A DNA stretch of 33,952 nucleotides, from positions 1 through 33,952 of the forward strand of contig JANXTU010000324.1 of NCBI GenBank assembly GCA_025352235.1, written 5' to 3'. Position numbers and translations under genes: made by a program. The DNA comes from Fimbriiglobus sp. GTDB taxonomy: Bacteria > Planctomycetota > Planctomycetia > Gemmatales > Gemmataceae. Each line of letters begins with the position of its first letter. Within the stretch, counting starts at the first letter, position 1. Positions 16,301 through 25,800 of this stretch are shown piece by piece. The notes under the pieces were generated by a model. The model saw nothing but the letters and a program-made list of their open reading frames with translations, did no database searches and was not told where the DNA came from.

Positions 16301-19300
16301 GCCCGATGAACGATCCGCAGTCGACCGAGTTGAGCCGGGCATTGCAAGTGACGCAGCAAACGCTCGCCGCACTCCAAAAGATGCAGGAACAGACGGCGCA
16401 ACTCCACAAGCAGTTTCTCGAATCGCAAGAGAGCGCCCAGCGCACGTTGCATCAATTGGTGGCCCAGCAACAATCGCTTTTCTTCGGGACTGCCGCTCCC
16501 GCGCCAGACCTGATTGCGTTCTTGCCGCGAGAGATCCTGCCGCCGGTCGCGATTCGCCCGGTTCCCGTTCCGGTCGCACCCGCCCCGAAACCGCTCGCGG
16601 TTCCCCCGCCACCGCCCGCTGCGAAATCGGTGCATCCCGGCGTCGCGGAAACTTTGCTCGCGGTGGTCGCGGAGAAGACCGGTTACCCGGTGGACATGTT
16701 GAATCTCGGGATGAGCTTGGACGGCGACCTTGGAGTCGATTCGATCAAACGCGTCGAAATTCTGAGTGCACTCCAAGACAAATTGCCGGCCGCGCCGGTC
16801 GTCAAGCCGGAGCACCTCGGAACGTTACACACTTTGCAAGACGTCGCCGATTTTCTGTCGATCGCGACCGTCCCCGCTATAGCGACGCTTTCTCCGAGCC
16901 GATCTGGTGCGAATGTCAGCCCGACCCGCGAAATGAGGATCGATCCAATCCTCTTTGCCGAAGCGCCGGCCACCCTCATCGGCCCGGTGACGTTCGATAC
17001 GGTCTTTCCTGCGGGGATCGAACCCGACGTTGCCGGCGATATCGCGGCAATCTTGCTCGCGGTGGTCGCGGAGAAGACCGGCTATCCGGTGGACATGTTG
17101 AACTTGGGGATGAGCCTCGACGGCGACCTCGGGGTCGATTCGATCAAACGTGTCGAAATTCTGAGCGCGCTCCAAGACAAGCTTCCGGCCGCGCCGGTCG
17201 TGAAACCCGAACACCTCGGGGCATTGCACACGTTGCAGGATGTCGCCGATTTCTTGGCAACCGGAGGCGGGGTCGCGTCGGTGCTGGTTCCGAAGACGGA
17301 GCCGATCTCGGCGATTCGGATGCCCGAAATCACCCCTGCGTTCCCTGTGGAGCCACGCCTGTTTCCCACGCGGACGATCGATGGGTCCGCAAGTGCGAAC
17401 CGGTCGGCTGCCTCGGTAGTGGCCCTCGATAATATCGACCGGAGTATTTTGCAAGCGGTCGATCTCGACCTCGCGGCTCCCCGGCCCCGATTGAAGGTCC
17501 CCGAGAATTCTGCGGTGTGGATCGTTTCGGGAGAAGATTCCCTCGGCCGCGAATTGGTCGCCCAATTCCAAAGCCGCAAACTCGAGCCGGAACTGTACTC
17601 TTGGACCGATCCGATCCCGACCGACGGTCGGCCGGTCGGTTTGGTGTTGATCCCGCCGATCGCGCCGGTCGCGGCGATCAACCGGACCGCCTTCCTGTGG
17701 GCGCAAGCCGCGGCGCCGAAACTGCGTTCGGCGGGCCGCGCGGCGTTCTTCGGGACGGTCGTTCAGCTCGACGGCGCCTTCGGCTTGATGGACCTGGCGG
17801 TGAACGCCAACCCCGCGCTCGGCGGTTTCGCCGGCTTGGTGAAAACGGCCCGGCACGAGTGGCCGGAAGTCGCGTGCAAAGCGATTGACCTCGCACCCGA
17901 CTTCGCCCGCGAAGCCCCCGCGGCCGCGGCGGTGGCCATCGCCGACGAGTTACTCTGCATCGGACCGGTCGAAGTCGGGATCAGCGAATCGCACCGTTGC
18001 ACGGTGGAACTGGCCCGCACTGTGCGCAAGCCGTCGAGCAAGCCGCTCCCCCTCGGCCCGAACGACGTCATCCTCATCACGGGCGGCGGGCGCGGCGTGA
18101 CGGCCGAAGTCGCCGCCGCGCTCGCGGAGACTTTCAAGCCGACGTTGGTTCTGACCGGCCGCACCTCGATTCCTACCGGACCGGAGCCGGCATGGATGTC
18201 CGTCGCGACCGACGAAGCGGGTTTGAAGAAGGCCATCGCCGAGCACCTCGGAGCCACGGCGACGCCCAAAAGTGTTTCGGAGATGTACCACAAGGCGCTC
18301 GCGCAGCGCGAGATCCGGAGCAACCTCGCCCGCATGGAGCGTGCCGGATCGAAGGTCGTGTACCTCGTCGCCAACGTGGCGAATTCGCGCCAAGTCGCCG
18401 ATTTGCTACATCAGATTCAAGTGAAACACGGCGCGATCACCGGCTTGATCCACGGGGCCGGGGTGCTCGCCGACAAGCGCATCGAAGATTTGACCGCCGA
18501 GCAATTCGACACTGTCTACTCCACCAAGGTCGACGGTTTACGGAACTTGCTCGATCACCTCGGCGGCCAAGAATTGAAGATGCTGATTTTGTTCAGCAGC
18601 ACCACGGCCCGCTTCGGCCGCGTCGGCCAAGCCGCGTACGCCGCCGCCAACGAAGTGCTGAACAAGACGGCCCAGGTCGAATCGCGGCGTCGGCCGAACA
18701 CCCGCGTCGCGGCCATTAATTGGGGCCCGTGGGACGGCGGCATGGTAACCGCGAACCTCCGGAAAGTATTCGAGAGCGAGGGGATCGGTATGATTCCGCT
18801 AACCGAAGGCGGTCTCTTCGTCATTCAAGAATTGAATTTGTCCGGCCGCGCGGCGGAAGTCGTCGCCCTCGGCAAGTTCCGCTCCGCGAAAGGCCATACG
18901 GCACCCAGCGGCGCGATCGCGTCGATCCCGCGAGTTGAGGTTCCGGCGCCGAACGCAGCCGCGACAGCCCCCCCGCCCGAAATGACCGCCGTCTTCGAAC
19001 GCACGATCGACTTGGCGACCCACCCCGTATTGCGTTCGCACGTCATCGACGGCCGCGCCGTGTTTCCGATGGTGCTCCATATGGAATGGCTCGCCCACGC
19101 GGCGTTGCACGGCAACCCGGGCCTGCTATTCCACGGCTTCAACGAAATGCGGGTGATGAACGGTATTCTGATCGACGAGGCCGTGCCCGCCACCGTGCGC
19201 GCGTTCGCCGGGCGCGGGACGAAGAGCGACAAATACTTTCTCGTCCCGGTGGAATTGCGCGGCCGCCGCCGCGATGGCCGCGAGGTCGTCCACTCCCGCG

Positions 19301-19848
19301 CGGAGGTGGTGCTGGCGTCTGCGTTGCCGAAGCCGCCGGCGCCGAACCGCGTCCCGGAATTGCAACCGTACCCGCATCCGCTCGAAGAAGTTTACCGGCA
19401 CTTCCTTTTCCACGGGCCGGAGTTGCGCGGCATCGAGCGCATCGAAGGCGTCGCTGAGGGTGCGTTCGCCGCGAGTGTCCACCCCGCGCCGGCCCCGGGC
19501 GAATGGATCGCGGAACCACTGCGGAACGCGTGGGTCGCCGACCCGCTCGTCCTCGACGTGAGCTTTCAAATGATGATCCTCTGGAGCTACGCGCAGCACG
19601 GGGCCGGGTCGCTGCCGTGCTTCGCCGGGCGCTACCGCCAATACCGCCGCGCATTCACGGCGGGCCCGGTGCTCGTGCGGCTGCGTATCACGCGTGACAG
19701 CGGCACGTACGCCCGCGCCGATATCGACTACCTCGATCCGGCCGACGGATCTGTGATCGCGCAGATCCAAGATTACGAGTGCGTCATCGACCCGCAGTTG
19801 AACCAAGCCTTCCGCCGCAACCAACTGGGCCCGCGCGCGAAGGCGTAA
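13378..19848 (+). CDS. pfaA: PUFA-synthase-like megasynthase PfaA/Pfa2: KS-AT-ACP-ACP-KR-DH
   Basis: 2156 residues. KS at about 18-478 has Cys221 (DAACASS), His356 (EAHGTGT) and His398 (GHTKAA), with TGGVDTFNDIFMFMCFSK typical of PfaA. AT at about 585-880 has FPGQGSQ, Ser685 (GHSYGE) and His787 (AFHSD). A proline-rich and then coiled linker (about 960-1080) leads to two almost identical ACPs with Ser1122 and Ser1255 in GVDSIKR. KR has GGGRGVTAE near 1570, Ser1741 and Tyr1754. A PKS-type double-hotdog DH has His1888 (HVIDGRAVFP) and Asp2060 (DVSFQ). All catalytic residues are present. The protein elongates and partly reduces the acyl chain; PfaD and the next protein supply ER and further DH. 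Start is uncertain: GTG 13378, TTG 13387 or TTG 13435. A heptamer repeat lies between these, and no ribosome site decides. Most PUFA-producing homologs carry five to nine ACPs; this has two. Confidence 0.96.
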   Translation: MLGLKSEIRNPKSEIGFVPLAIVGIGCLFPKADGLGAYWANIKHGVDCIGDVPPTHWNPDDYYDADPKSPDHTYARRGGFLTPIDFNPLEFGIAPRDLEATDTSQLLGLVAAKQALTDAGIVFDTPGGTARGKTSVILGVTGTLELVIPLGARLGHPKWRAALKDAGVADDVAQDVVERIGECYVPWQENSFPGLLGNVVAGRIANRLDLHGTNCVVDAACASSLSAVHLAAMELATGKADVVVTGGVDTFNDIFMFMCFSKTPALSKSGESRPFDSNGDGTALGEGLGMVVLKRLADAEASGDTIYAVLKGIGTSSDGKGNAIYAPSSEGQKRCLNDAYARAGVNPGTVELVEAHGTGTKVGDAAEATALTDVFRNSGHALGRPWCALGSVKSQIGHTKAAAGAASLIKVALSLFNKVLPPTIKVNRPVDPLNSPESPFYVNAQMRPWLPRIEHPRRAGLSAFGFGGSNFHAVLEEYRPAKIDPDWDGRVEILAVSGRTVEGLLSAFTPFGEAPTWNEFARAAEASRAAFDSSAPVRLVLVAQRGKTDLAQLVARAKARLTSQSGSQKWQTAEGAFFGTGPAGKLAVLFPGQGSQSVGMLRELACTFPEILESLDRANAGQPGDRLSDFIYPPTSFAADSKSLQDEALKATDIAQPALGAVSYGAYRVLNERFGLNADCFAGHSYGELPALAAAKRISDSDFYRLSRRRGDLMAAQRVGDAGAMLAVLAPLSEIEVRLIPGVVIANKNAPLQTVLAGSTADIEAIAKIYASHNIRAIKLPVAAAFHSDFVAEAARPFRHDLDSVDFAAGAPVYSNTTGSEYPAEADSCRDALGHQLAKPVEFVAQIQAMLRDGVRTFFEVGPGGTLAKLTQSIVTEAAPADDVEAIALESPKHAGMLDLALALAKLAARGHAVDLGAWEANGRCRPAPLPSKPIMTVPIGGANIVQPRPKRPARPPISSSNSSVPPSKSSAGIRPMNDPQSTELSRALQVTQQTLAALQKMQEQTAQLHKQFLESQESAQRTLHQLVAQQQSLFFGTAAPAPDLIAFLPREILPPVAIRPVPVPVAPAPKPLAVPPPPPAAKSVHPGVAETLLAVVAEKTGYPVDMLNLGMSLDGDLGVDSIKRVEILSALQDKLPAAPVVKPEHLGTLHTLQDVADFLSIATVPAIATLSPSRSGANVSPTREMRIDPILFAEAPATLIGPVTFDTVFPAGIEPDVAGDIAAILLAVVAEKTGYPVDMLNLGMSLDGDLGVDSIKRVEILSALQDKLPAAPVVKPEHLGALHTLQDVADFLATGGGVASVLVPKTEPISAIRMPEITPAFPVEPRLFPTRTIDGSASANRSAASVVALDNIDRSILQAVDLDLAAPRPRLKVPENSAVWIVSGEDSLGRELVAQFQSRKLEPELYSWTDPIPTDGRPVGLVLIPPIAPVAAINRTAFLWAQAAAPKLRSAGRAAFFGTVVQLDGAFGLMDLAVNANPALGGFAGLVKTARHEWPEVACKAIDLAPDFAREAPAAAAVAIADELLCIGPVEVGISESHRCTVELARTVRKPSSKPLPLGPNDVILITGGGRGVTAEVAAALAETFKPTLVLTGRTSIPTGPEPAWMSVATDEAGLKKAIAEHLGATATPKSVSEMYHKALAQREIRSNLARMERAGSKVVYLVANVANSRQVADLLHQIQVKHGAITGLIHGAGVLADKRIEDLTAEQFDTVYSTKVDGLRNLLDHLGGQELKMLILFSSTTARFGRVGQAAYAAANEVLNKTAQVESRRRPNTRVAAINWGPWDGGMVTANLRKVFESEGIGMIPLTEGGLFVIQELNLSGRAAEVVALGKFRSAKGHTAPSGAIASIPRVEVPAPNAAATAPPPEMTAVFERTIDLATHPVLRSHVIDGRAVFPMVLHMEWLAHAALHGNPGLLFHGFNEMRVMNGILIDEAVPATVRAFAGRGTKSDKYFLVPVELRGRRRDGREVVHSRAEVVLASALPKPPAPNRVPELQPYPHPLEEVYRHFLFHGPELRGIERIEGVAEGAFAASVHPAPAPGEWIAEPLRNAWVADPLVLDVSFQMMILWSYAQHGAGSLPCFAGRYRQYRRAFTAGPVLVRLRITRDSGTYARADIDYLDPADGSVIAQIQDYECVIDPQLNQAFRRNQLGPRAKA
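13389..13423 (+). repeat. Heptamer tandem repeat GAAATCC x5 at the pfaA start
   Basis: Four exact copies of GAAATCC and a fifth ending in G run from 13389 to 13423. In the KS frame they encode K-S-E-I-R-N-P repeats; on the other strand they read I-S-D-F-G-F-R, a peptide I recall from many hypothetical proteins in planctomycetes and related bacteria, so it is probably a dispersed repeat family. A heptamer is not a multiple of three, so copy-number change shifts the frame. Confidence 0.95.
16654..17256 (+). repeat. Direct repeat: two ACP units within pfaA
   Basis: Two 204-base units (16654-16857 and 17053-17256) encode 68-residue ACP cores that differ at one residue (Thr/Ala near the end). I count about 28 base differences by eye, nearly all synonymous. 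A 195-base linker of unrelated sequence separates them. Confidence 0.95.
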
Positions 19849-19864
19849 TCCGCAACGTACTCCC

Positions 19865-22800
19865 ATGAACCCACATCCCCCGAGCATCGCCATCGTCGGG
19901 TCGGCCGGCCGATTCCCCGGCTCCGGATCCGACCTCGGCCGATTTTGGACGAACGTCCGCACGGCGGCCGACTGCTCGCGCGAAGTGCCAGCGGGGCGTT
20001 GGCTGTTGCCGCCGGAACGGTGCTTCGACCCGCGCGTGGCGAACCCGGATACGGTCTATTCCACCCGGGGCTACTTCCTCGATCCTTTCGAGCCGGACAT
20101 CGCGGGGCTGGGATTGCCGCCGGAGTTGATCGCCGAACTCGATCCGCTGTTCCACCTCATTTTGGACGTCGGCCACCGGGCGTGGAAGAGCGCGCAGACT
20201 GCTAATATTGATCGGCGCAAAGTGGGCGTCATCCTCGGCAACATCTGCTTGCCGACGGACAAAGCCTCCGACCTCGCCCGGAGCTTGCTCAGTCCGAACT
20301 CGCCGCCGGTCCACCCGTGGAACCGCTACGTCGCGGGGTTGCCGGCCGGGGTTCTCGCCAAGGCGCTCGGGCTCGGCGCCGGGCACTTCACGCTCGACGC
20401 GGCCTGCGCCAGCAGCCTGTACGCGATCAAACTCGCCTGCGATGAATTGATCTCCGGCCGCGCCGATGCGATGCTCGCCGGCGGCGCGTCGCGACCCGAT
20501 TGCCTCTACACGCAGATGGGGTTCTCGCAGTTGCGGGCACTCTCGGTGTCCGGGAAATGCTCGCCCTTTTCCGCGAATGCGGATGGCCTCGTCGTCGGCG
20601 AAGGTTCCGGAGTCTTCGTTTTGAAACGGCTCGGCGATGCCGAACGCGATGGCGACACCATCCGAGCCGTTCTTCGCGGCTGGGGCCTGTCCAACGATAT
20701 CCGCGGCAACCTGCTCGCACCGTCGAGCGATGGCCAACTCCGCGCGATGCGAGCCGCCTACGCGATGGCCGGCTGGCAACCGACCGACGTCGGCATGATC
20801 GAGTGCCACGCGACCGGCACCCCCGTCGGGGATCGGGTCGAATTCGAGAGTTTGCGCGAGCTTTGGAACGCGCATTCGTGGACCCCGGGACAGTGCGTCA
20901 TCGGCTCGGTGAAAGCGACCGTCGGTCACTTGCTCACCGGTGCGAGTTCGGCGGCACTCGCGAAAGTGCTGTTGGCCATTGAAAACAAAACCCTCCCGCC
21001 GCAGGCGAACTGTGATGCGCCGAACACTCAGCTCGACTACGCCAACGGCCCGTTCCGGTTGCTGAAGGATGCGGAAGAATGGCGAAGCGTGGGCCCGCGC
21101 CGCGCCGCGATCAGCGGCTTTGGCTTCGGCGGCATCAACGCCCATTTGCTGATCGAAGAATACAAGCCCGAGTTCGCCGGAGTCCACGCCCCGATCGTGG
21201 TGGGCGGCTTCGATGCTCCACCTGTTGTTTCGGAGCCGGACAATACCCCCGTCGCGATCGTCGGCGTGGGCGCCCACGTGGGCCCGTGGAAGACCGCCGT
21301 TGAATTGAAAGCGTGCTTCCTTAGCGGTGGGTTAGCGCCATCGCCGGCACGGAAACTCAACGGCTGGGATCGCGCCCCATCGCCATCCCCCGCGGGGCAT
21401 TTCATCGAGTCGATCGACGCGCCGCTCGACCGCTTTCGCATTCCGCCGCGCGAAATGGAGGAGATGCTGCCGCAACAACTGCTGATGCTGCACGTCGCCG
21501 CGGAAGCGCTCGACGATTGCCGAGCATCGGCGGTCGATCGGATCGAGGAATCGGACATCCACACGGGCGTGTTCATCGGACTCGGGCTCGATCTCAACAC
21601 CACGAACTACCACCTGCGTTGGGCCGGCGATACGGAACTCCCAGCACTGACGGCCGACCGGACGATGGGCGCCCTCGGCAGCATCGCGGCGAGTCGGATC
21701 GCGCGGGCGTTCCACTTCGGCGGGCCGAGTTTCACCTGTTGCAGCGAAGAGACCTCGGCCGGTACCGCGATCGCGCTCGCCGTGCGTGCGTTGCGCCGCG
21801 GGGAACTGGACCGTGCCGTCGTCGGCGGAGTCGATCTCCTCGGGGATCCAAGACAACTGCTAGCAACCGAAGCTCGGCCCCTGTCCACTGAGGGCGCGGC
21901 CGCCGTCGTGTTGAAGCGATTGGCCGATGCGGTGCGCGACGGCGACCGCGTTTACGCCGTGATCCGCGGCGTCGGCACTTCCACCGGCGGCGACCCGACC
22001 GCACTCGAGACCGATGCCGCGACGTACGCCACCTCGTTCGTGCGCGCCTGCGCCGATGCGATGATCGACCCCGCGAGTATCGACCTGCTGGACGGAGCCG
22101 CGTCCGGCGCCGAGGGCGCCGACCGACCCGAAGCCGAGGCGTTGAGCGCGCTGCTGAGCACGACCGAACGCCCCTTTCCGTTGGCGATCGCGGCGAGTCG
22201 CTCCCAAATCGGGCACACGGGGGCCGCGTCGGCGATGGTGTCACTCGTGCAACTCGGTTTGGCACTGCACCACAAAGTCCTCCCAGCGACGCCCGCGCCG
22301 GAGCGGGTCACTCCGCACGACGGACTCTATTCCGCCCGGGGGCCGCGATTTTGGCTCGCTGATCGGGATGGACCGCGCCGGGCCGCGCTCGCCGCCACCG
22401 GCGCCGACGGTTCGTGCGTCCACCTCGTGTTGGAAGAAGTCGAATCGAAGCAGCCGTCAACGGAATCGCCGAATTTATCCGAAGGCTTGTTCGCGATCGA
22501 CGGCGGCACGGCGGCCGAACTGCAGCACAAGTTAACCTCGCTCTCCGAATGGTTGAAATCCCAAGAATTCGGAACAATCGCCGAACTCGCCGGCGACTGG
22601 TGGCACGCAAACCCGCCGCATTCGAATCGCAAACTCGGCGCGGCGCTGGTCGCGCGAAATCGCGTCGAACTCCTCGAGCAGATCGACTACTTGGCCGAGT
22701 GCATCGCCGATCCGACGGCCCGCGATTTCGGCCGGGAACTGCGGGCGAGTTTGCGGGATCGCGTCTTCTATTCCCCTGTGCCGCTCGGGCCGAAGGGGAA

Positions 22801-25800
22801 GATCGCGTTCGTCTTCCCAGGTTCGGGGAACCACTTCCCCGGCATGGGCCGCGACCTGAGTGCCGCTTTCCCCGAGGTACTCCGTAAACAGCAAACCGAG
22901 AATCTCTACCTGCGGGGGCAGTACGCCCCGGATAAGTTCTGGGCCGACTATCTCCCATCCGACACGACCGCCAAGCAGTTCCTTTTCGGCCAAGTCGCAC
23001 TCGGCACCTTCGTCAGTGACACCCTCGTGTCACTCGGCGTGACGCCAGATGCCGGCATCGGCTTGAGCCTCGGGGAATCGTCGAGCTTGTTCGGACTCCG
23101 TATTTGGACCGGCTGCGATGAAATGTTCCGCCGCATCCATGCGTCGAGTTTGTTCGGATCCGACCTCGGACCGCCCTACGACGCCGCCCGGCAGCAGTGG
23201 AACCTCGAAGACGTGAATTGGGTTTCGGGGATCATCTCGGCCTCGCCGGACGATGTGTCGTCGCACCTCCGCCCGACTTTGAAGGCGTTTTTGCTGATCG
23301 TGAACACGCCGACGGAGTGCGTCATCGGTGGTCTCCGCGCCGATGTGGAGCAGTTGGCGAAGGAGTTGGGCAAGAGTTTCTTCGCACTCTCCGGAGTCAC
23401 GCTCGCCCACTGCGAAGCGGGGAAGCCGGTCGAGGACGCCTATCGGAAGTTGCACACGCTGCCGGCAACCGCGATCCCCGGCTTGCAAGTTTTCAGCGGG
23501 GCCTGGGCGCGACCGTACGACGCGACGAGCGCCAACGCCGCCGATTCGATCACCGCCGGTTTAGTGAACACGCTCGACTTCCCGGCGGTACTCGATGCGG
23601 CCTACCGCGAGGGCGTCCGCGTTTTCATCGAAGTCGGCCCCGGCAACTCTTGCACGCGGATGATTGGACAATCGCTGGTCGGCCGCGCGCACCTCGCCCG
23701 AGCCATTTCGGTCGCCCGGCAAGATGCCCCGTCGAATATCCTGCGCTTGCTCGGTTCGCTCATCGCAGAACGGTATCCGGTCGATCTCGGCGTACTCTTC
23801 GGTTCTCCCAAGACCAACTCGGACTCGCCGAAGCGCACTGTCACGATCGCGGTCGGTCGACCTTCGCACGGGGTCGATGTCGACCGGACGCCGCCGGTGC
23901 CGGCTCTCCCTCCGGAACTGGTCCCGACGCCGAAATCGGTCCCGACACCCCCGCCGATCCGATTCGAGCCGCCAGAATCGCTCGTCCCAACGCCGGCACC
24001 GCGTTTGGTGGAAACGCCGGGACCTTGTGCGAGTTTCGAACCGCCCGCGAGACCGGGGTGGGCCGCGACCATTCTCCCGGTTCTCGCGGGCAGTTCGTCG
24101 ACTCAAACCGCCATCGCCGAAACCCACGATGTGTTCCTGCGCGTGCAGCAAAGCTTCACCCGGAGTTCGATCGCGACCCTGCAGTTCCAAAACGAATTGA
24201 TCCGGCGATTGCTGGGCGACGTCGGGATCGAAGACGTGGTGGTCGATCCGACGGCGGTGCCGCGCTCGCTGACCTTCGAGCAATGCACCGAATACGCCGT
24301 GGGCAAAATCGGCCGCGTTCTCGGGCCGCTGTTCGCCGAGATCGACGACTTCCCGACGCGCGTCCGTTTGCCCGAAGGGCCGTTGATGCTGGTCGATCGG
24401 GTGCTGAAGATCGAGGGCGAACCGAAGTCGATGACACGTGGCCGGGTCGTCACGGACCATACCGTCCGCGCCGATCGCTGGTACCTCGACAACGGCCGCT
24501 GCCCGACGAGCATCGCGGTCGAATCGGGCCAAGCCGACCTGTTCCTCGCCGGCTTTCTCGGCATCGATTTTGAAACACAGGGTCGGGCGGTTTACCGACT
24601 GCTCGATGCCGTGGTCACGTTCCACCGCGATCTGCCCCGCGTCGGCGAGCGAATCGAATATGACATCCGCATCGACGAATTCTTTCGGCAAGCCGACTCG
24701 TGGTTGTTCCGGTTCCACTTCGAAGGGACGATCGACGGCGAACCGTTATTGAGCATGGCCAAGGGGATCGCCGGGTTTTTTACGTCGCAGGCTCTCGCGG
24801 CGGGGCAGGGGATCGTCCACACGAAACTCGACCGGCAACCGATGGTCGGCAAACGCCCCTCCGATTGGAAAGACCTCGTGCCGTTCGAGGCGTGTTCTCT
24901 GACGACGGATCATGTGCGAGCACTCCATCGCGGAAACACCGCCGAGGCCTTCGGACCGCAATTTTCGCGATTTCAAAATCCGATGAAACTCCCGGCGGGG
25001 ATGCTGCGCCTCGTTGACCGCGTCCCGTTACTCGATCCGACCGGCGGTCGATTCGGCCTCGGCTTCGCCCGCGCTGAGTATGACATTCAACCGAAAGAGT
25101 GGTTCATCGAGTGCCATTTCATCGACGACAAAGTGATGCCCGGCACACTGATGTACGAGTGCTGCCTGCACACGCTGCGCATCTTCCTCATGCGGCTGGG
25201 CTGGATCGGTGAAGACGGCGCGGTGACGTGCGAACCGGTACCGGGAATTCAAAGCCGCCTCAAATGCCGGGGGCAAGTGCTCGATTCGACGAAACTCGTG
25301 ACTTACGAAGTCAGCGTAAAAGAACTCGGCTTCCGGCCCGAACCGTACTGCATCGCCGACGCGTTGATGTTCGCCGACGGCAAACCCATTGTCGAGATTA
25401 CCAACCTCTCACTGCGGATGAGCGGACTTTCTCGGGACATACTGGAACGCGGCTGGGAGGCCGCGAGACCCGATACCCTCCCCACGATCCCCGCATACTT
25501 GTACGACTGCTCGAAAATTATGGCCTATTCCAACGGCAAACCGTCCGAGGGATTCGGCGAACCCTATCGCATCTTCGACGCGGGACGGGTGATCGCCCGA
25601 TTGCCGGGGCCACCGTATCAATTCCTCGACGGCATCACCGCCGTCACGGGCGAGCCGTTTGTTTTGAAAGACGGCGCCTCGTGCGATGCGCGTTACGCCG
25701 TGCCGCCGGATGCGTGGTATTTCGAATCCAACCGTTGCGACCGTATGCCGTTCAGCATTTTGCTGGAGGTTGCCCTGCAACCGTGCGGATGGCTCGCGGC

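Noticed and set aside
19784-21277. 497-codon minus-strand frame over the KS of pfaC
   Set aside because: Antisense shadow with Arg/Gly/Ala-rich sequence; the plus frame has complete KS catalytic residues.
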